From the NCBI GenBank assembly GCA_032164245.1, contig JAVMKO010000003.1, positions 133,670,424 to 133,734,423 on the forward strand: DNA of 64,000 nt, in the 5' to 3' direction. Below the pieces are notes generated by a model. The model was not told where the DNA came from, searched no databases, and was given only the letters and a program-made list of their open reading frames with translations. Below, one piece after another: positions 35,424 to 48,200 of the stretch. A program made the position numbers and the translations under genes. Each line of letters opens with the position of its first letter. The stretch's first letter is position 1. The DNA comes from Sternotherus odoratus. Its lineage: Eukaryota > Chordata > Testudines > Kinosternidae.

Positions 35424-37297
35424 TACTAGGTGCAATATAAAAACAACACATGAGAAGGTGTGAAGTTACCAAACACACAATTGCACATATACCTCAGATA
35501 CAGCATAGTTGGAGTCCAATGGCTGAGTAATGAAGGTATCTAGTATAGCCATAACCACAATTCTTGAAGTGTGCCGTTGCTTTTGAAAAACGTTTTCTTG
35601 CATTTTTCAGATCATTAGCTAATGACCCCAGTATACCAGATATCAGAACAATCAAAATCTTTGCCTAAGAGATGCCTTCTGTCATATAACTAATTTAATA
35701 AATGAGAAATTCTGAGAGAGAAATATTTTTTGTAATTGAAAAAATAAAATCCCAGCTTCTTGGTCCTGCTTTTCCTTTTACTCCAGATTTACCTAAAGTA
35801 CCAGAATTAATTGGGGGTATAAATTAGCCACCATTTGTAGCTCCTCATTGTGTCCCTCATCCCCTTGTCTAAGATCAAAGCAGACTGTATTCAGAAAATA
35901 TCTCAAACAGAAATATGTCTCAATATATCATCAGTTGAAGACATGTTTTTTACAGCTGGGCAAATAATTCACAAGACAACAAATGTAGGCCCCAATCTTG
36001 GAAACGCACAAGTGCTTAAATGTAAGCACTTGAGTCACCCTATTGATTTAAATAGGACTTTCACATGAATGAATAAAGTTCAGTATGAGTCAATCTTTGC
36101 AGAACTAGAGACTTAACCTCTTTTCTACCTATGAAGATTTTTGATCAGATCATAATTTCCTTTAATGCACTTGTTGTGTAAAATTACTTAATACACTTTT
36201 TGTTTTGCTTTTTAAACTGTGGATTGGTTGAACAGTTATCTGTGAATATTTGTTGTTCAGACTATAAATAGTTAGCTGAGAATAGTCAGGTAAATCACAC
36301 AATATTTTTTTCCTGTGTGGGATGAGTACACATTGACCTCAGTCATTGATGTATGAGTTTAAAATAGGGCTTCTGCAAATGTGTGTGTGTGTGCAACTTC
36401 TGAATATGCTTTTTGGGTGAAATTCACTCTTGTTCAGAGGGCTTTCTCAAGACCTATGCTCCACTTTATTCCCACTTAAGCCCATAAATGGTATTTTACT
36501 GGTGCACAGGACTTGTGTCTTCTGTACAGGAGTGAATTTTACCTTCTGCGAACATTTTTATGAAAAATTTGATTGCATCAATGTTGTTAGGCAATAGACA
36601 CAAAAATGGCATGATGTGGCTGAGGTGAATTCATTTAAACATTGGAGGAAAAATTAATGGAAAGCTTTCTATTGATATTTTACCAGCTCTAAAGATTTGA
36701 GAATTTTTATTTGTTTGCATCTTGAACTGTTGCTGCCACATCTGGTTTTTCATTTTGAGAAAAACGATTTTTGTAGTGCAGTTATTAACTCTATCCTCTG
36801 AGTGACCGGGCATTTCATTCCCATGCCCTGCTCCATTTGCGTTGATAAAGAATACATGCTGATATATCTCCAGTATTCAACAATGTCTGTGTTTATAATT
36901 TACCAACAAAGCTTACACCTCTATAATGGTGACAGAGGATGCTGTATTTTTGGTGTCATTGTGGAGGGCTGCCATCTATGAAAGGATGTTCAATTCAGTT
37001 GACAAATACTGAATGATTGGCAATGGGCACAAGAAGTATTTCTGTCAAGGCTTCAATGTGTTGCTTGTAAAGTCACCTATACTGACAGCTTATTGCCAGA
37101 GCTATACTTAATACCTGGTCTTTCTAACCAATATCCTCTGACTTTTTAAAGTGCAATTTTGACAGTTGAAATTTCCTGTATCTCTTAACCTGGTAAAATA
37201 CAGAAATGTTTCCATGTTCATATTTGAGTTTTACCCCACAAATATATGCCTCTGTAGCACAAAATATCCATGTAAATATCACATATATAGGTATGTT

Positions 37298-37374
37298 GGC
37301 CTGATCAACTAGTGTAAATAGCTGTAACTTTGTCAACAAAATTACACTAATTTACACCAGCTCAGGATTTGGTC
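37298..37374. repeat. TGTAAAT-type palindrome
   Basis: GGCCTGATCAACTAGTGTAA faces TTTACACCAGCTCAGGATTT; a compact copy. Confidence 0.65.
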
Positions 37375-37749
37375 ATATATATTTTACTTATAATAGCTGG
37401 TTCACCCGACTATCAAGAAACCATAAAAGATGAGAGGAAATTCAGTAAACATCACCATAAACAAATCTGTTGTCTGGGAAAAAATATTATGAAGGTAGAT
37501 GCTGAAGAGAATGTTAATAGATATTTCAAATATTTTTTCATTTACATCTTCCTGACACCAGTAACTGATTCCATGCATTTTAAAAAGTCTAACCTGCCAG
37601 TGCCAAATAACAATAATGTACATTTCCTATGAATATTTTAAAACCTGTTAAACATGTGTTAATAAAAGATGTTTGTTCCAGTGATCTTGGTGAGCATAAT
37701 GTCAGACTATTTGCTGCCAGACAAATACAAACAGTTCAAGAAGTTTCTT

Positions 37750-37852
37750 GGCTAAATTCTGCTTTCTTATTTGGGTGTAAATCTAGATTAACTCTGTTGA
37801 AAACAATAGAATGACTCTGGATTTATGCTGAGTAACTGAGATCAGAATTTCA
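37750..37852. repeat. TGTAAAT-type palindrome
   Basis: GGCTAAATTCTGCTTTCTTA mirrors TAACTGAGATCAGAATTTC; centre AACTCTGTTGAAAACAATAG. Confidence 0.6.
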
Positions 37853-37939
37853 TGCATTGCATTTAAGAATAAAATGGAATCTCTCCTCAAATTTGTGGAA
37901 TTAAGATATTAATTTTATTTAATGCTTTTCTTTTATAGT

Positions 37940-38167
37940 CAAGAATCAGAGGTAGCCATGTTAGTCTGGAATAGCAGAGGTAACAAAGAGTCCTGTGGCA
38001 CCTTAAAGACTAACTAAAGTATTGAAGCATAAGCTTTCGTGGGCTAATACACACTTTGTTGGATGCAACCACTGCTTGCATCCGAGGAAGTGGGTATTAG
38101 CCCATGAAAGCTTATGCTTCAATACTTTAGTTAGTCTTTAAGGTGCCACAGGACTCTTTGTTACCTC
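37940..38167. mobile_element. fold-back element, 92-bp arms, 12-bp target duplication
   Basis: Arms 37977-38068 and 38076-38167 are near-perfect inverted copies around the 7-base loop CCACTGC. A 37-base unpaired leader (GTAGCCATGTTAGTCTGG) lies to the left. Flanks TTCTTTTATAGT occur on both sides (37928-37939, 38168-38179), a retroposon-like length. The arms share AAGGTGCCACAGGACTCTTT with a repeat family common in turtles; a complete member would have a mirrored right end, which is lacking here. Confidence 0.85.
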
Positions 38168-38279
38168 TTCTTTTATAGTGAACATTCTGGCCGGGCTGAG
38201 AGGGGGAGCTGCCACAGAGTTAGTTTCAGCTCTTGAAGACTGTTTTATGCCAGTCCCACCCCCATCATATTTTTAGTGG

Positions 38280-40500
38280 AGCCTTAAGGCTGCTCTAAAA
38301 TACACCAGCTTATAATAGTCCCAAAGGGTTGAAATTTAATGAAGGGATAGTCCTGAAGTCCGAGAGATGCCTTTTGGCTGTCTCTAAGAACTGTCCAGCC
38401 AGATTTGACCCACTTAAAAACAATGCAAAATTGCTCTTTCCACGTGTGCTTTAGAAAAATACTTCTTGATCTTAGTGCATCTGGAACATGCCAAAAATTG
38501 TATGTGCTCCCCTGGTCTGCATGTGCAGATACATCTGTCATAACAAATTTCAACACTTGGCAACACTCAGAAACAAACAATATCAATTCCAGGCAACATC
38601 CTTCGGCCTGTCATTCTCTCTATGGGTTTTTACCATTGTAACAGCCATTTTTGTAACCCTATTGAGGAAAGGACCATCCAAATACCTGTTGGCAATGAAG
38701 CAGTAATAAAGACAACTCATCACTTCACATTTGCTAGACTGGAATGTCCTAGGTTCTTACAATAGTTTATCTGCAGAATTTCTCCCTAACTCCCTCAAGT
38801 GCTGTCACATCAGGGAGAATTCTTTAACTCACCTTGGGCCTTAGTGATATTTTCTGAGAAAAACACAAACAAAATTCATGTTCTCATCAATCATTTCTTC
38901 TGCACTCAACTGATTTCAGCTCAGTAGTGCCTGTGGCTTGTAGGCCTGTTGGGATCATATGGAAATGATCCCAAAGCTCTACCTCTGGCTCTTTGACAAT
39001 TTTATGATTGGCACTGGAGATAAACTTAGGAAATGGACTACCTATTGCACCTATTCCCAGAAGTGCTGCACTACCTCTGTTGATGGAGCACCCCATACCA
39101 TTCAACTATTCATGAACAAATAACTGGCAGATCTACCAGGAACCCAAATGACCACAAATGCCAACCTGTCTAAATATGGTTCAGGACAAGTGGTCTCTCC
39201 AGGAGTTGCAGCTGAGCATCAACTGCTTGAAACAGTCAGCCTCTTTCTGTGTATTCTTCCACAGTTTATAACTATCCATATAGAGAGTGGTTCCAGAACT
39301 ATGAGTACTTATCTTAACCATCAAGGTGAAATGAAAAGCGAAAAGCCTAAACAGCAAGATCCTTTTGCACTTGGAATATCTGGCTCTGTCCTCCAAAACC
39401 ATTACATCTACCTTGAGACCAGCAGTCACACTGACAAGCTCAGCTGTTGCAGTTTCCATTTTTTGGCATCTAGCCCACAAGTGGTTGAGATTCATAGAAT
39501 ATCAGGATTGGGAGGGACCTCAGGAGGTCATCTAGTTCAACCCCCTGCTGAAAACAGGACCAACCCCAACTAAATCATCCAACAGATTTTTGCCCCAGAT
39601 CCCTAAATGGCCCCCACAAGGATTGAACTCACAACCCTGGGTTTAGCAGGCCAATGCTCAAACCACTATCCCTCCCTCCAGATTGGTTGGAGGTGGTTCC
39701 CTCCACAGATGAAGTGAACAAAATCTGTTCTTCAAGTTGGCATCCATGCCTAGTGAGTGGATGCCTTGTTGTTCCTCTGGTCAGACGCCTAGGGTTATGT
39801 CTTTCCTCCCTTCCCTCAAACATCCAGGATGACTAGAAAGATTGACAGCCAAGCTGCAGGAACACTTCTAAGTTCCATTTTGGCAAGGTGACCATAGCTC
39901 CCAAGGCATATGTCAGTATGTCAGCTGTGGATTTTACCATTATCTCAGAATCTCATTCACTGAAGAGTCTCCCAAAGGCTGTCCACATCTGAAACTCTTT
40001 GCATGGAACCCTAAGTAGACACATCTTGATGGTTTCTCAAAAGATTTGATCAATTTCCTCTTCAGATAGAAGAAACACTGCCAACTTGATTTACCATAGC
40101 AGCTTAATGACCTGATATTTATGGTCATATTGAAAAATACAACCCCTTCTACTGGTGGTAAAAGACATTTTAACATTCTGTCTGCTCAGCTTTTCATAAA
40201 GATCTGAGATCTGGTTCTTTCACAGTACTGCTGTGCTGCTTCATGTACACCTCTCCCTCTTTCTAAAGGCAATATCTCTTCAAAGGTCTTTGATACCATA
40301 CCATGCATAGTGGAACAATTTGGTGTTGAGTTGACTTCATGAGCTGTTTGAGTCCATGGGGTAAACTTCTTTATACTGTCTTTAAAGTACACCTTTCTTT
40401 TGGACATCACTTCAGCAAAATGGTTTTTGTCAGGCAACCTAGCCTTCCTTTTTTTTTCTGGCTCAGATGATTCAGAGGCTATCCCCTGATTTCATACCTG
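38280..40500 (+). mobile_element. decayed DIRS-type retroelement
   Basis: Remains of the protein order RT, RNase H, tyrosine recombinase on the + strand. RT: NKQYQFQATSFGLSFSLWVF followed by TAIFVTLLRKG (38545-38670) corresponds to the QYQFxxLPFGLSxAPWVFTK motif of DIRS elements. RNase H: MTTNANLSKYGS and IHIESGSRTMSTYLNHQGEM (39148-39330) match the TTDASLSGWGA and DNTTTxxYINKQGG blocks. Recombinase: WNNLVLS (40311) and FLLDITSAKWF (40394-40426) match WDLNLVL and FLLAITSAKRV. Stops and frameshifts abound; it is inert. Split by a SINE at 39488-39680. Confidence 0.65.
39488..39680 (-). mobile_element. Cry I-type tRNA-derived SINE
   Basis: On the minus strand it reads GGATAGTGGTTTGAGCATTG (A box), GGCCTGCTAAACCCAGGGTT, GAGTTCAATCC (B box), then GATCTGGGGCAAAAATC, and a 3' end GGTCCCTCCC...ATATTCTATGAATC shared with CR1. 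This is the turtle Pol III/SINE whose 3' tail is known to match CR1. It sits inside the DIRS-type remains. Confidence 0.88.
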
Positions 40501-42651
40501 AGTCCTATGCTCATTTCACAAATGGTAAAGACAAAACATACGTGTTATACAATAGTTGTGCAACATGAGACTACTATAGTGCCTTTGCTTGTGCCATGAT
40601 TTTATGGGGCTAAGTTTGGATGATAGATTTACTAATAGCCAGTTTGTCCTTAATAGGAAAAATCATTTTATTTCTATTTATTTTATTAATTTCCATAGTG
40701 CCTATCAATATAGTGCTATTACCTCATATGATTATTTAAATTTCTTGCTCAGATGGTCCTTGGTTGAGATTAACAAAAAAACCTATTTGTTTTCCTTTGA
40801 GTAATCTGCTATAGTGTTGTTGTGGAAAAAGTCTTAATGTAAAGATCTCTCTCTTGTATCAGCACAGGCAAAAGTTTTACCATTCCATTACTGTGGCTCT
40901 TCCTCCATATAAAATTGCATGCGACTTCATATTACATTATAGCTAAGGGGTGAGGTAATGTCATGAGAGAGGAAGGCTGAGGCTAAGTGACAACAGACTC
41001 ATGCTCCCCTTGTGGGCAGAATTTGGATTGCCACTGGATGGAGCCAATAGTTTCTGTGGCTTATAATTGACACTACATTTTGTCGATGTTTATAATTTCA
41101 CCACCAAGAGGTCTCAGAGGGAAAGAAATAGACGGCTTACAATGAACCGGGGTCTATTCTGCTTAGTAGAGAGCTTCCAGTCAAAGCATGCAACTCTCAT
41201 TAGCTTTAATGAGCAATAACCTAGGTACATCTCCTGGAGTATTAATGAATGTATAGCCCATATACACACATGGGTGGGTGAATAGGCCTGCTAAAATCCA
41301 TATAGGTAAGTATATAAACACATGTGTTTCTAGGCTGGTGATTAAAAAAGATTAATGACAATTCTATGCCTTCATTTTAAGTAGAGACTGAACTTTTGAA
41401 GTAGATGAGCAAAGTAGCCTTCCATAAAAGATAATTTAATTTGCCAAAATGAAACTACCGTCCAATTTTAATGTTGTAATGAAATGGCTTGAAATATGAA
41501 TCAAAGATCTTAAGGGAAAAGATGCTCCCTGTTCCCATTTTCAACAGTTATTTCTATAAACAATTACGTCGGAGTAAAGAGCTTTATGATTTTATTTTTA
41601 TCATTGGCAGGCTGAACTGTGTAGCTGTCATACTTTGCAGTCTTCCCTCCAGTGACAACCACATTGACAACATGTTATACTCCACATTGATTTTACAGTT
41701 AAGGAGCTGATTGTGATATATAGGGATTTTAAGAATTCAGCTGAGAGGCTGACTTTTGCCTTTTATCATTCCATTAAAATTTTATAACCATCTTTTTCAT
41801 GTCATTTCATCCATGAATTCTTACTTTAGAAAGTGATAGCTACTGCTGTGAGCATAACTTTCCTCATGTTCAGAGCTTTTTATTGTATTAGCAAACTACC
41901 CCAATTATAGTTAATGCTCATGTTTTACATAATTGTGGTGACCCTTTCAACCAAGCAGTATCATGCTAGTTGATTTGTATATAGAATTAGATGATTTTGC
42001 TTGTCATTTAAAAAGAAGCTGCACTGCATGAGAGTTGGGGACCAGAATTTAACGCTTCCTTATCCAGTGGGGCCAATTAAGCATCTCTCAAATACCTTGT
42101 CTGAATTGAGAGAGTTTTAAGTCTCTCTTTTTAAAAGGTCAGCAGGGAATGTATGGGTAGATGCGTTAGCTACCAAAAAAAAAGGATTTGTTTGAAGAAA
42201 GAAAAGAAAAGCAAAAAGCAAAATTGAAGATAAGCATCTCTTCCCATACATTATAGCAGATTGTCTTTAAGGAATATGTCTAAACTCTGTAGGGGTTTGG
42301 AGCACAAGTTCATCTAATTATCACAAATGTTTCACCTATTATGCCAGCAACGTATTCAGTAGAAATAAAAGGCTTATCCCTTCCATCACAACAGAGAACA
42401 AACTGCCTGATTGTTATTTTTTCCTCTGCAAAAGCTCACAGTGTGATAGCTTGTATATGAGGTATAATTAAACAAAATGCTGTTATACAACTCAGTGGAA
42501 AATATCTTTCAACATTTTTAGAAACTACAGTTCTCCACAAGTGATTTTCAAGATCTTAAATGTCAAAAGGGACTTTTTTCCTTAAGGGCAAAATTTCATT
42601 TTAAGGAATACAAATTTGCTTTACTCTGAAAAAGAATAAATTCTAAATAAT

Positions 42652-43050
42652 GGGCCAAACTCTATTCCAAATGACAAACTGTCTGGATTTGCACAAGTGT
42701 AAGGAAGGTCAGAATTTGGTTGATCCTCAGGGCAGATATTTTTTTCTAATTAAGAATGCAAGAGTCCAAATTCATCTTACAGTACACTGATGTAAATCAG
42801 GAGTGCTCCACTCAAATGTGAATAAGCAGAATTTGGCCTGTGATCTATAATACACAAAATAGAAATTGCTTTGTGATACAACATGTAGTGAAAGGAAAAC
42901 ACTTTGCTCTGTTTTATAAATCTGAAAATTAGACAAATGTTTCTGGCCCAGTTCTGTTTTCTTTCACCAGTTTTATACCAGTGTAATTCTATTGACTTTA
43001 ATGTAGTCACCTTGATTTACATCTATGTATGTGAGAACAGAATCGGGTCC
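42652..43050. repeat. three palindromes in a row
   Basis: Copies at 42652-42721, 42771-42839 and 42945-43050. Each starts with a form of GGGCCAAAxTCTG and ends with its mirror (CAGAATTTGGCCT or GAACAGAATCGGGTCC), with TGTAAATC or GATTTACA inside. Confidence 0.65.
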
Positions 43051-44600
43051 TCTGGCTGCTTTGTCTACTCTCCAAACATAAAGAAAGGACTATGCTTTGT
43101 GCCAGAACTGTTTTGTTTTCGGGGTTCCTATTCCAATATGTTTGCATTTAAAAATTAACAAGAATGATGTCATTTTAATGCCTGTACATAGCAAAAACAT
43201 TTTTTCTCCATGAAGAGATTTTTCCTAATGATTGGGATTGCACTTGCACTTCACTGGGAAGTAAGTGGTTGTATTATATATGGAATTCTATATATGCTAA
43301 TACATATAGCATCTAACAGTCACACATAGTGCTGAATTTTAAATCCTTGATATTTGAAATTTACAAAAAACAGCCCCACAAAAAGCAAAGCTATTTTAAA
43401 CAATTATGAAATCCAAGTATATCTTTTTATAAGATTTTTCAATAAAATCTAATGTTCACAGAAAAATCTCATAAACGTCAAAATTGCTGTGGGCAGAATA
43501 GCGGGATATAGTATTATCTTGATCTGCTGTAGCAATTTATAGTTTTCAGGATGTGGTTTATAAGAATGCTAAATGTTCTGGAATTACAGCTGTTACTGAT
43601 CAGTGATTGAGCCAGATTTGTGTTATTGCACCATGTTCTTGCTTGTACCTAGAGAGCAGTAAAGCCTCAATATAATAAAAAGCACCTGCATTTTAAATGA
43701 AATTTCAATTGAAAAACTTAACAGCCCTTCAAATTGCAGAATTTAACACAGCCCAGTAAAGCTTAAATAACACTTTGCCTCCACAGGCTGAGGGTTTTGC
43801 ATTCAAGGTGACTTGATTGTGTCGCATGGTGAAATTATTTACAATTAAGGAATTTCTCTGGAGGGCTGCAGAGTATTTGCTGTTCCACAACACCTATGCA
43901 GGCATATGGTCGGTCTTTTTCAGTATTCATGGAGGCTCCTGAACCTTTATGATAATTGAATCAGTTAGAGTGCTGAGTGGAGCAAGCATAAAACCTGTTA
44001 ACCTAAAGGTCAGATCTGTGCATTGTTTATTTATCAGTAGGTGAAAGAGCTAAATCGGCAGCTTCTGTCACAGTCACAGTAAAAAATCACCTATAATATT
44101 AACAGGGAGTAGATAAATTGCAAAAAATGGATTAGAATTATAAACAGAATGAACTAAAATATTGAATATATAATGAGAGTTGCAGAAGCGGTTTACTGAG
44201 CTATAAAATATGCAGCTTTGTTATGACTTAAAGGTTGTAATTAGTACCTTGTGCTCTAGAAAAATATCAGCAAAAGCTAGAACTATGGTTCTAAACTGTT
44301 ACATAGTCTTACAGTTTATCTCCAGGATATCAGTATTCAATGTAATATCATTGAGCAATCGGTTTTGTTGTTTTTAAAAAGCAATCTGTCATTGAAAAGG
44401 GATCCATATACATTCTGCAGAATCCTTTAAATAGTTGGGCCTACATTTTTATGGGGAATAGAATATTCAATTAATCGGAACCTCTTTTGTAATTTGAGCC
44501 TGGTAGTTTCCCTTAAGTAGTTAATAATTGCTAGGTCTGCCTTTCATTAAAAAAAAAAGCCCCAAAATTGTGTTTATTCCCTCCTTTTTTTTAATTACAG

Positions 44601-45229
44601 AGCCTGGTCCTATAGACCCACCATTACATTTGAATGTTACGTCTAGGGAAACAGTCATCATCTGGCAGCATCCATCAAAGCCAAATGGTAACATCATTCA
44701 TTACAACATTTACCAAAATGGCCAACTGCATGCTACAGTGTCAGGAACCCAGTCTAACTGCACCATACGTCATCTGCGCCCTTATACTGTCTATCAGTTT
44801 CAAGTAGAAGGCTGCACCTCTAAAGGATGCTCCCTTTCACCCAAGGCCGCAGCTATACAGACTGTCCCAGATGCACCTGAAGATATTCCTGCTCCAGAGT
44901 TGTATTCAGACACGCCAACATCTGTCCTTATATCATGGCAACCCCCTGTTCACCCAAATGGTTTGGTGGAAAACTTTACAATAGAAAGGAGGGCTAAAGG
45001 AACAGAACAAGTGTCCGCTCTCGTGACTCTGCCTCATAATCATTCCATGAACTATGTTGACCAGAGTGCTGCTCTTAGCCCTTGGAAGACGTTTGAGTAC
45101 AGAATATTGGTGAGCACCCTTAATGGAGGCACTAACAGCAGCGCTTGGTCGGAAGTTATCACCAGACCATCAAGACCTGCTGGTATTCAGCCTCCTGATG
45201 TGGAGGTGTTGGGACCAGATTTGGTTAAG
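44601..45229 (+). CDS. USH2A: USH2A exon 41 (usherin, two FN3 modules)
   Basis: The largest exon here, 629 nt. It begins by completing a lysine codon (KPGPIDPP) and encodes two full FN3 modules plus the first strand of a third. Module one has VIIWQHPSKPNGNIIHYNIY, a cysteine in SNCTIRHLRPYT and the paired cysteines of EGCTSKGCSLSP. Module two has SVLISWQPPVHPNGLVENFT, then LSPWKTFEYRILVSTLNGG and ITRPSRPAG. The exon ends in phase 0 after ...GPDLVK. Sequons: NVT, NCT, NFT, NHS, NSS. Donor GTAGGT. A length of 629 nt is exactly that of human exon 41 (c.7595-8223, from memory). Its loss would shift the frame. Confidence 0.96.
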
Positions 45230-48200
45230 GTAGGTTTAATTTGTTTTGTCTCACAATTTTTACATATTTTCCCTGTAAGAATGTGTGTTTGAAAGAGACA
45301 ACTACTGGCTGAGCTAACAGATTTTATTCCTGTCGGAGGTAGATAAATATTAGCATCTAGCCTTTAGGTCAAAACTATCTTTGATTTGGCTTCAGTTTTC
45401 TTCAAAGTCTGCATCCTGGTATTATGTTGACACTTTCATTTTTCACATACACCTGAAATATTTGGACTATCACAGTGTGATATTTAGTTTTCATCCCCTA
45501 GACAGACTAAAATATACCAGAAAATGAATTACCAAAAAAAAAGGTCTATAGAATTCATTAAAATACTAATAAAGTTAAGTTATAAATATTTAAACTTTTT
45601 ATAACAAATTATCAAAGGTCCTTTTTCTAAGGAAAAGGAAGTAAAAAGCTAAGGAAGTAAAAATAGCAGCAGGAGTCCTCTGACTTAGGAAAGAGTAGCC
45701 TTACAGGACTAGCTAGGAAGTTTTCAATTATTCACATTGTTCAGTTGGGAATGAGCTCTAGAGGACAGGATAACTACCATTGTTTTGGCTTGCATACAAA
45801 CTTCATTCAAGGGAAATTAGTGTAACCAAACAAGAGGGATTTTTGTAGCTTAGAAGCCTCTTTGTGTAAATACACACATGCTTCCATGGATTCAGTCTTG
45901 TACTAATGCCAAAAGTATTGGTACAGTAGCTTGCTCACTAGAGCACAAAACAAAGGACATTTGCATAAGACTGAAGTTTATCTGTTAGAATTATTATTTT
46001 TGTTTAAAATGTATTTTGTTTCAAAAGGTAAATATAAAGTGGAGTTACCCAGGCAGCATAAATAGTATGAAGGTATGAATTTAAGTGCTATTTTTTTAAA
46101 TTCTTCATCCACAATATGAAACTTTGATTGTTACCCTCTTTTAAACAATGAAACATGAGCTCTCTAAATTATATTTGAATGTCTATAGAATTACATGTTA
46201 CCATCCACATTAATATAAAATAAGTTCAGCATCTGAATACAGTGGTTATCATAAGAATTAATAATGATTGACCACTAGTAATTGTAAAGTATTGCCAGAC
46301 TGTCTGTTGGGAATTTGAGCCAAATACTTTCAGGTGACTTCAGAGGCAACTGTGTACTTTTTTTTAGATACATCTTAAAGACCAACACAATTCATAACAA
46401 ATCATCCTTTCATGGGTTTGTCAGGAACAGGAACAACAACATGGAGTAAAATATACAATACAGACAATGGCCATAGTTAAGCAAGTTATTTAAGCTGTTG
46501 CCTAATGAGCAGTCATATTGACTTTAGTCTTTATAATAGTAAATCTTGCCTTCGATGTAATCACTGCTTGCCTTCAATGCTGTATCCAAGGTCATAAAAT
46601 TTTACTCTTTTACATATGGCATTTCTTTCCCATTAGGTGTTAATATACTCAATTCTAATTTTAAAAGCAATTTATCAAATTATTCTTGATCCTGTACTTG
46701 ATTTTTCCTTGGGATCTAGGATACACTTTCATCTTCCTCTGTTCCAAATCCAAAATATTAGGGATCCACCATCCCTAAAAAACAGGTAGATGAATTCTCT
46801 TTTTTGAGACCAAGTTTGATAGCACAATCCTGCATTTCATTCCCTAATAATTCAGTTTCATGTCAGAATACTTTATCAGATTTTGCTGTCTGATGAGAGA
46901 GTTCGGTTGGGTCTTTTTACCTGTTTCTCTAGTCTCTCGCTAACTTTCTCAGTCTTTAAAGGTCTATGTTGGTACAGCCTTCTGTATGACCCAGACATAT
47001 TTTGTGCCAATTGCTGCTATAGCAGTCTCAAGCTCTCTTTTTCTCCTTGTGGGTCAATTGAATCTTCCAGTTCAGTGAGAAGGGGTGGGGTTTGTTTACT
47101 ATTAGATCCAAGTTGTGATGTTCCCTGTCCCTGACTTTAAGTCATTATCTCAAATGTAGTAGGTCTGACCTATGAAAAATAATTAATAAAAGGTAAAATT
47201 TTATTGAGAAAGATGAAACTTCTTTGTGTACATCTTTTCAAATACACCCAGGTGTGTGAAATATCTCTTTTAATCCATCAGAGTAATGTGACTATTACGC
47301 TGTACCAGTACTGTGGTGAATTTTTCTGAACCTGGTCATCCTTTTTATTACATTCTGTTGAATTTAGGAAAGTGGAATAGTTAAGATAAGACAACAAAAC
47401 TTTTCCACATACAACGGGACAGAGTAATTCAAAAGCTGCTAGTTCACACTGGGTGTATTTCTGAGCTGAAACATTATCTTTCTTCTGTTCTCTAAAAGTA
47501 CAGTCAAACTCTTAAGGACAGAAAGTGTTTATCACAATATTGCCAAAAGAAATGAAGCAAAATTGTATAATTAGATACTTGAAAAGCATACATCAGTAAA
47601 TAATTCGAGAGAGACTGGACACAGCTAACGTTGCTTACACAAAGAACAGTAGATTCATTACTAGCCAGCTATCTAATTTAAAGCCAAATCCTGAACCAAT
47701 TGAAATAAAAGGCTACATTTAATAGCTACTCATTTCTGCTAGCGTTTAGCATTTTAACACATTTCTGTAATTGGTTAGAGGTGGACTGAATGTATAGAGT
47801 TTATAAGCCTACAGTTGTCAAAAGTCAAACGTCCAAAGTTATCATGAGGTTGCTGTCTAAGATACCCAAGGGCTTCTTGCTCTTTGCAAATTGCCTGAAT
47901 ATGGATGGGGAGGAGGGGGCAGAGATGTAGTTCTGCCCTTTCCCACCCCAGTGGGACCAGCACATCAGAAGCAGTTCTGCCTGTCAAATTCTATAGAACT
48001 TTCATGTGAGAGTGGTGAGGTTCTGAAGCTGCTCGATGGCTGATAGAAATGATGTGGCCTCAGTGCTATACTATGTGGAGGGAGAAGAAGGAGAAAAAAC
48101 ATAGGAGTAGCTGATCCTCTAGCTTCCCCTGTCTGCACCAGCACTTTGGCATGAAGTTGACCTCTGCATTCCTTATATATCCTCACACCACTTTCACTGC

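Larger units (their letters stand above)
34042..44600 (+). other. USH2A: USH2A intron 40
   Basis: A 10.6-kb intron from a GTAAGT donor to a TTTTTTTTAATTACAG acceptor. It is the counterpart of the human intron in which the deep-intronic variant c.7595-2144A>G activates a pseudoexon (established knowledge, human numbering). Here it holds a GC-rich hAT element, a fold-back element, a decayed DIRS-type retroelement split by a SINE, and clusters of short palindromes. The stretches 35500-35980, 36100-37290, 40520-42640 and 43060-44590 show no gene or repeat that I can name and are AT-rich. Confidence 0.9.

Noticed and set aside
38082..38119. Hammerhead-ribozyme-like core (CCGAGGA, a TGGG/CCCA stem, GAAA, GC-TTAT-GC, TT)
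   Set aside because: The order is suggestive because Penelope-like and other retroelements can carry hammerheads, but the invariant U of CUGA is C, the stem II base has unpaired residues, and no stem I partner is present. Cleavage is unlikely for this copy; a family consensus would be needed.
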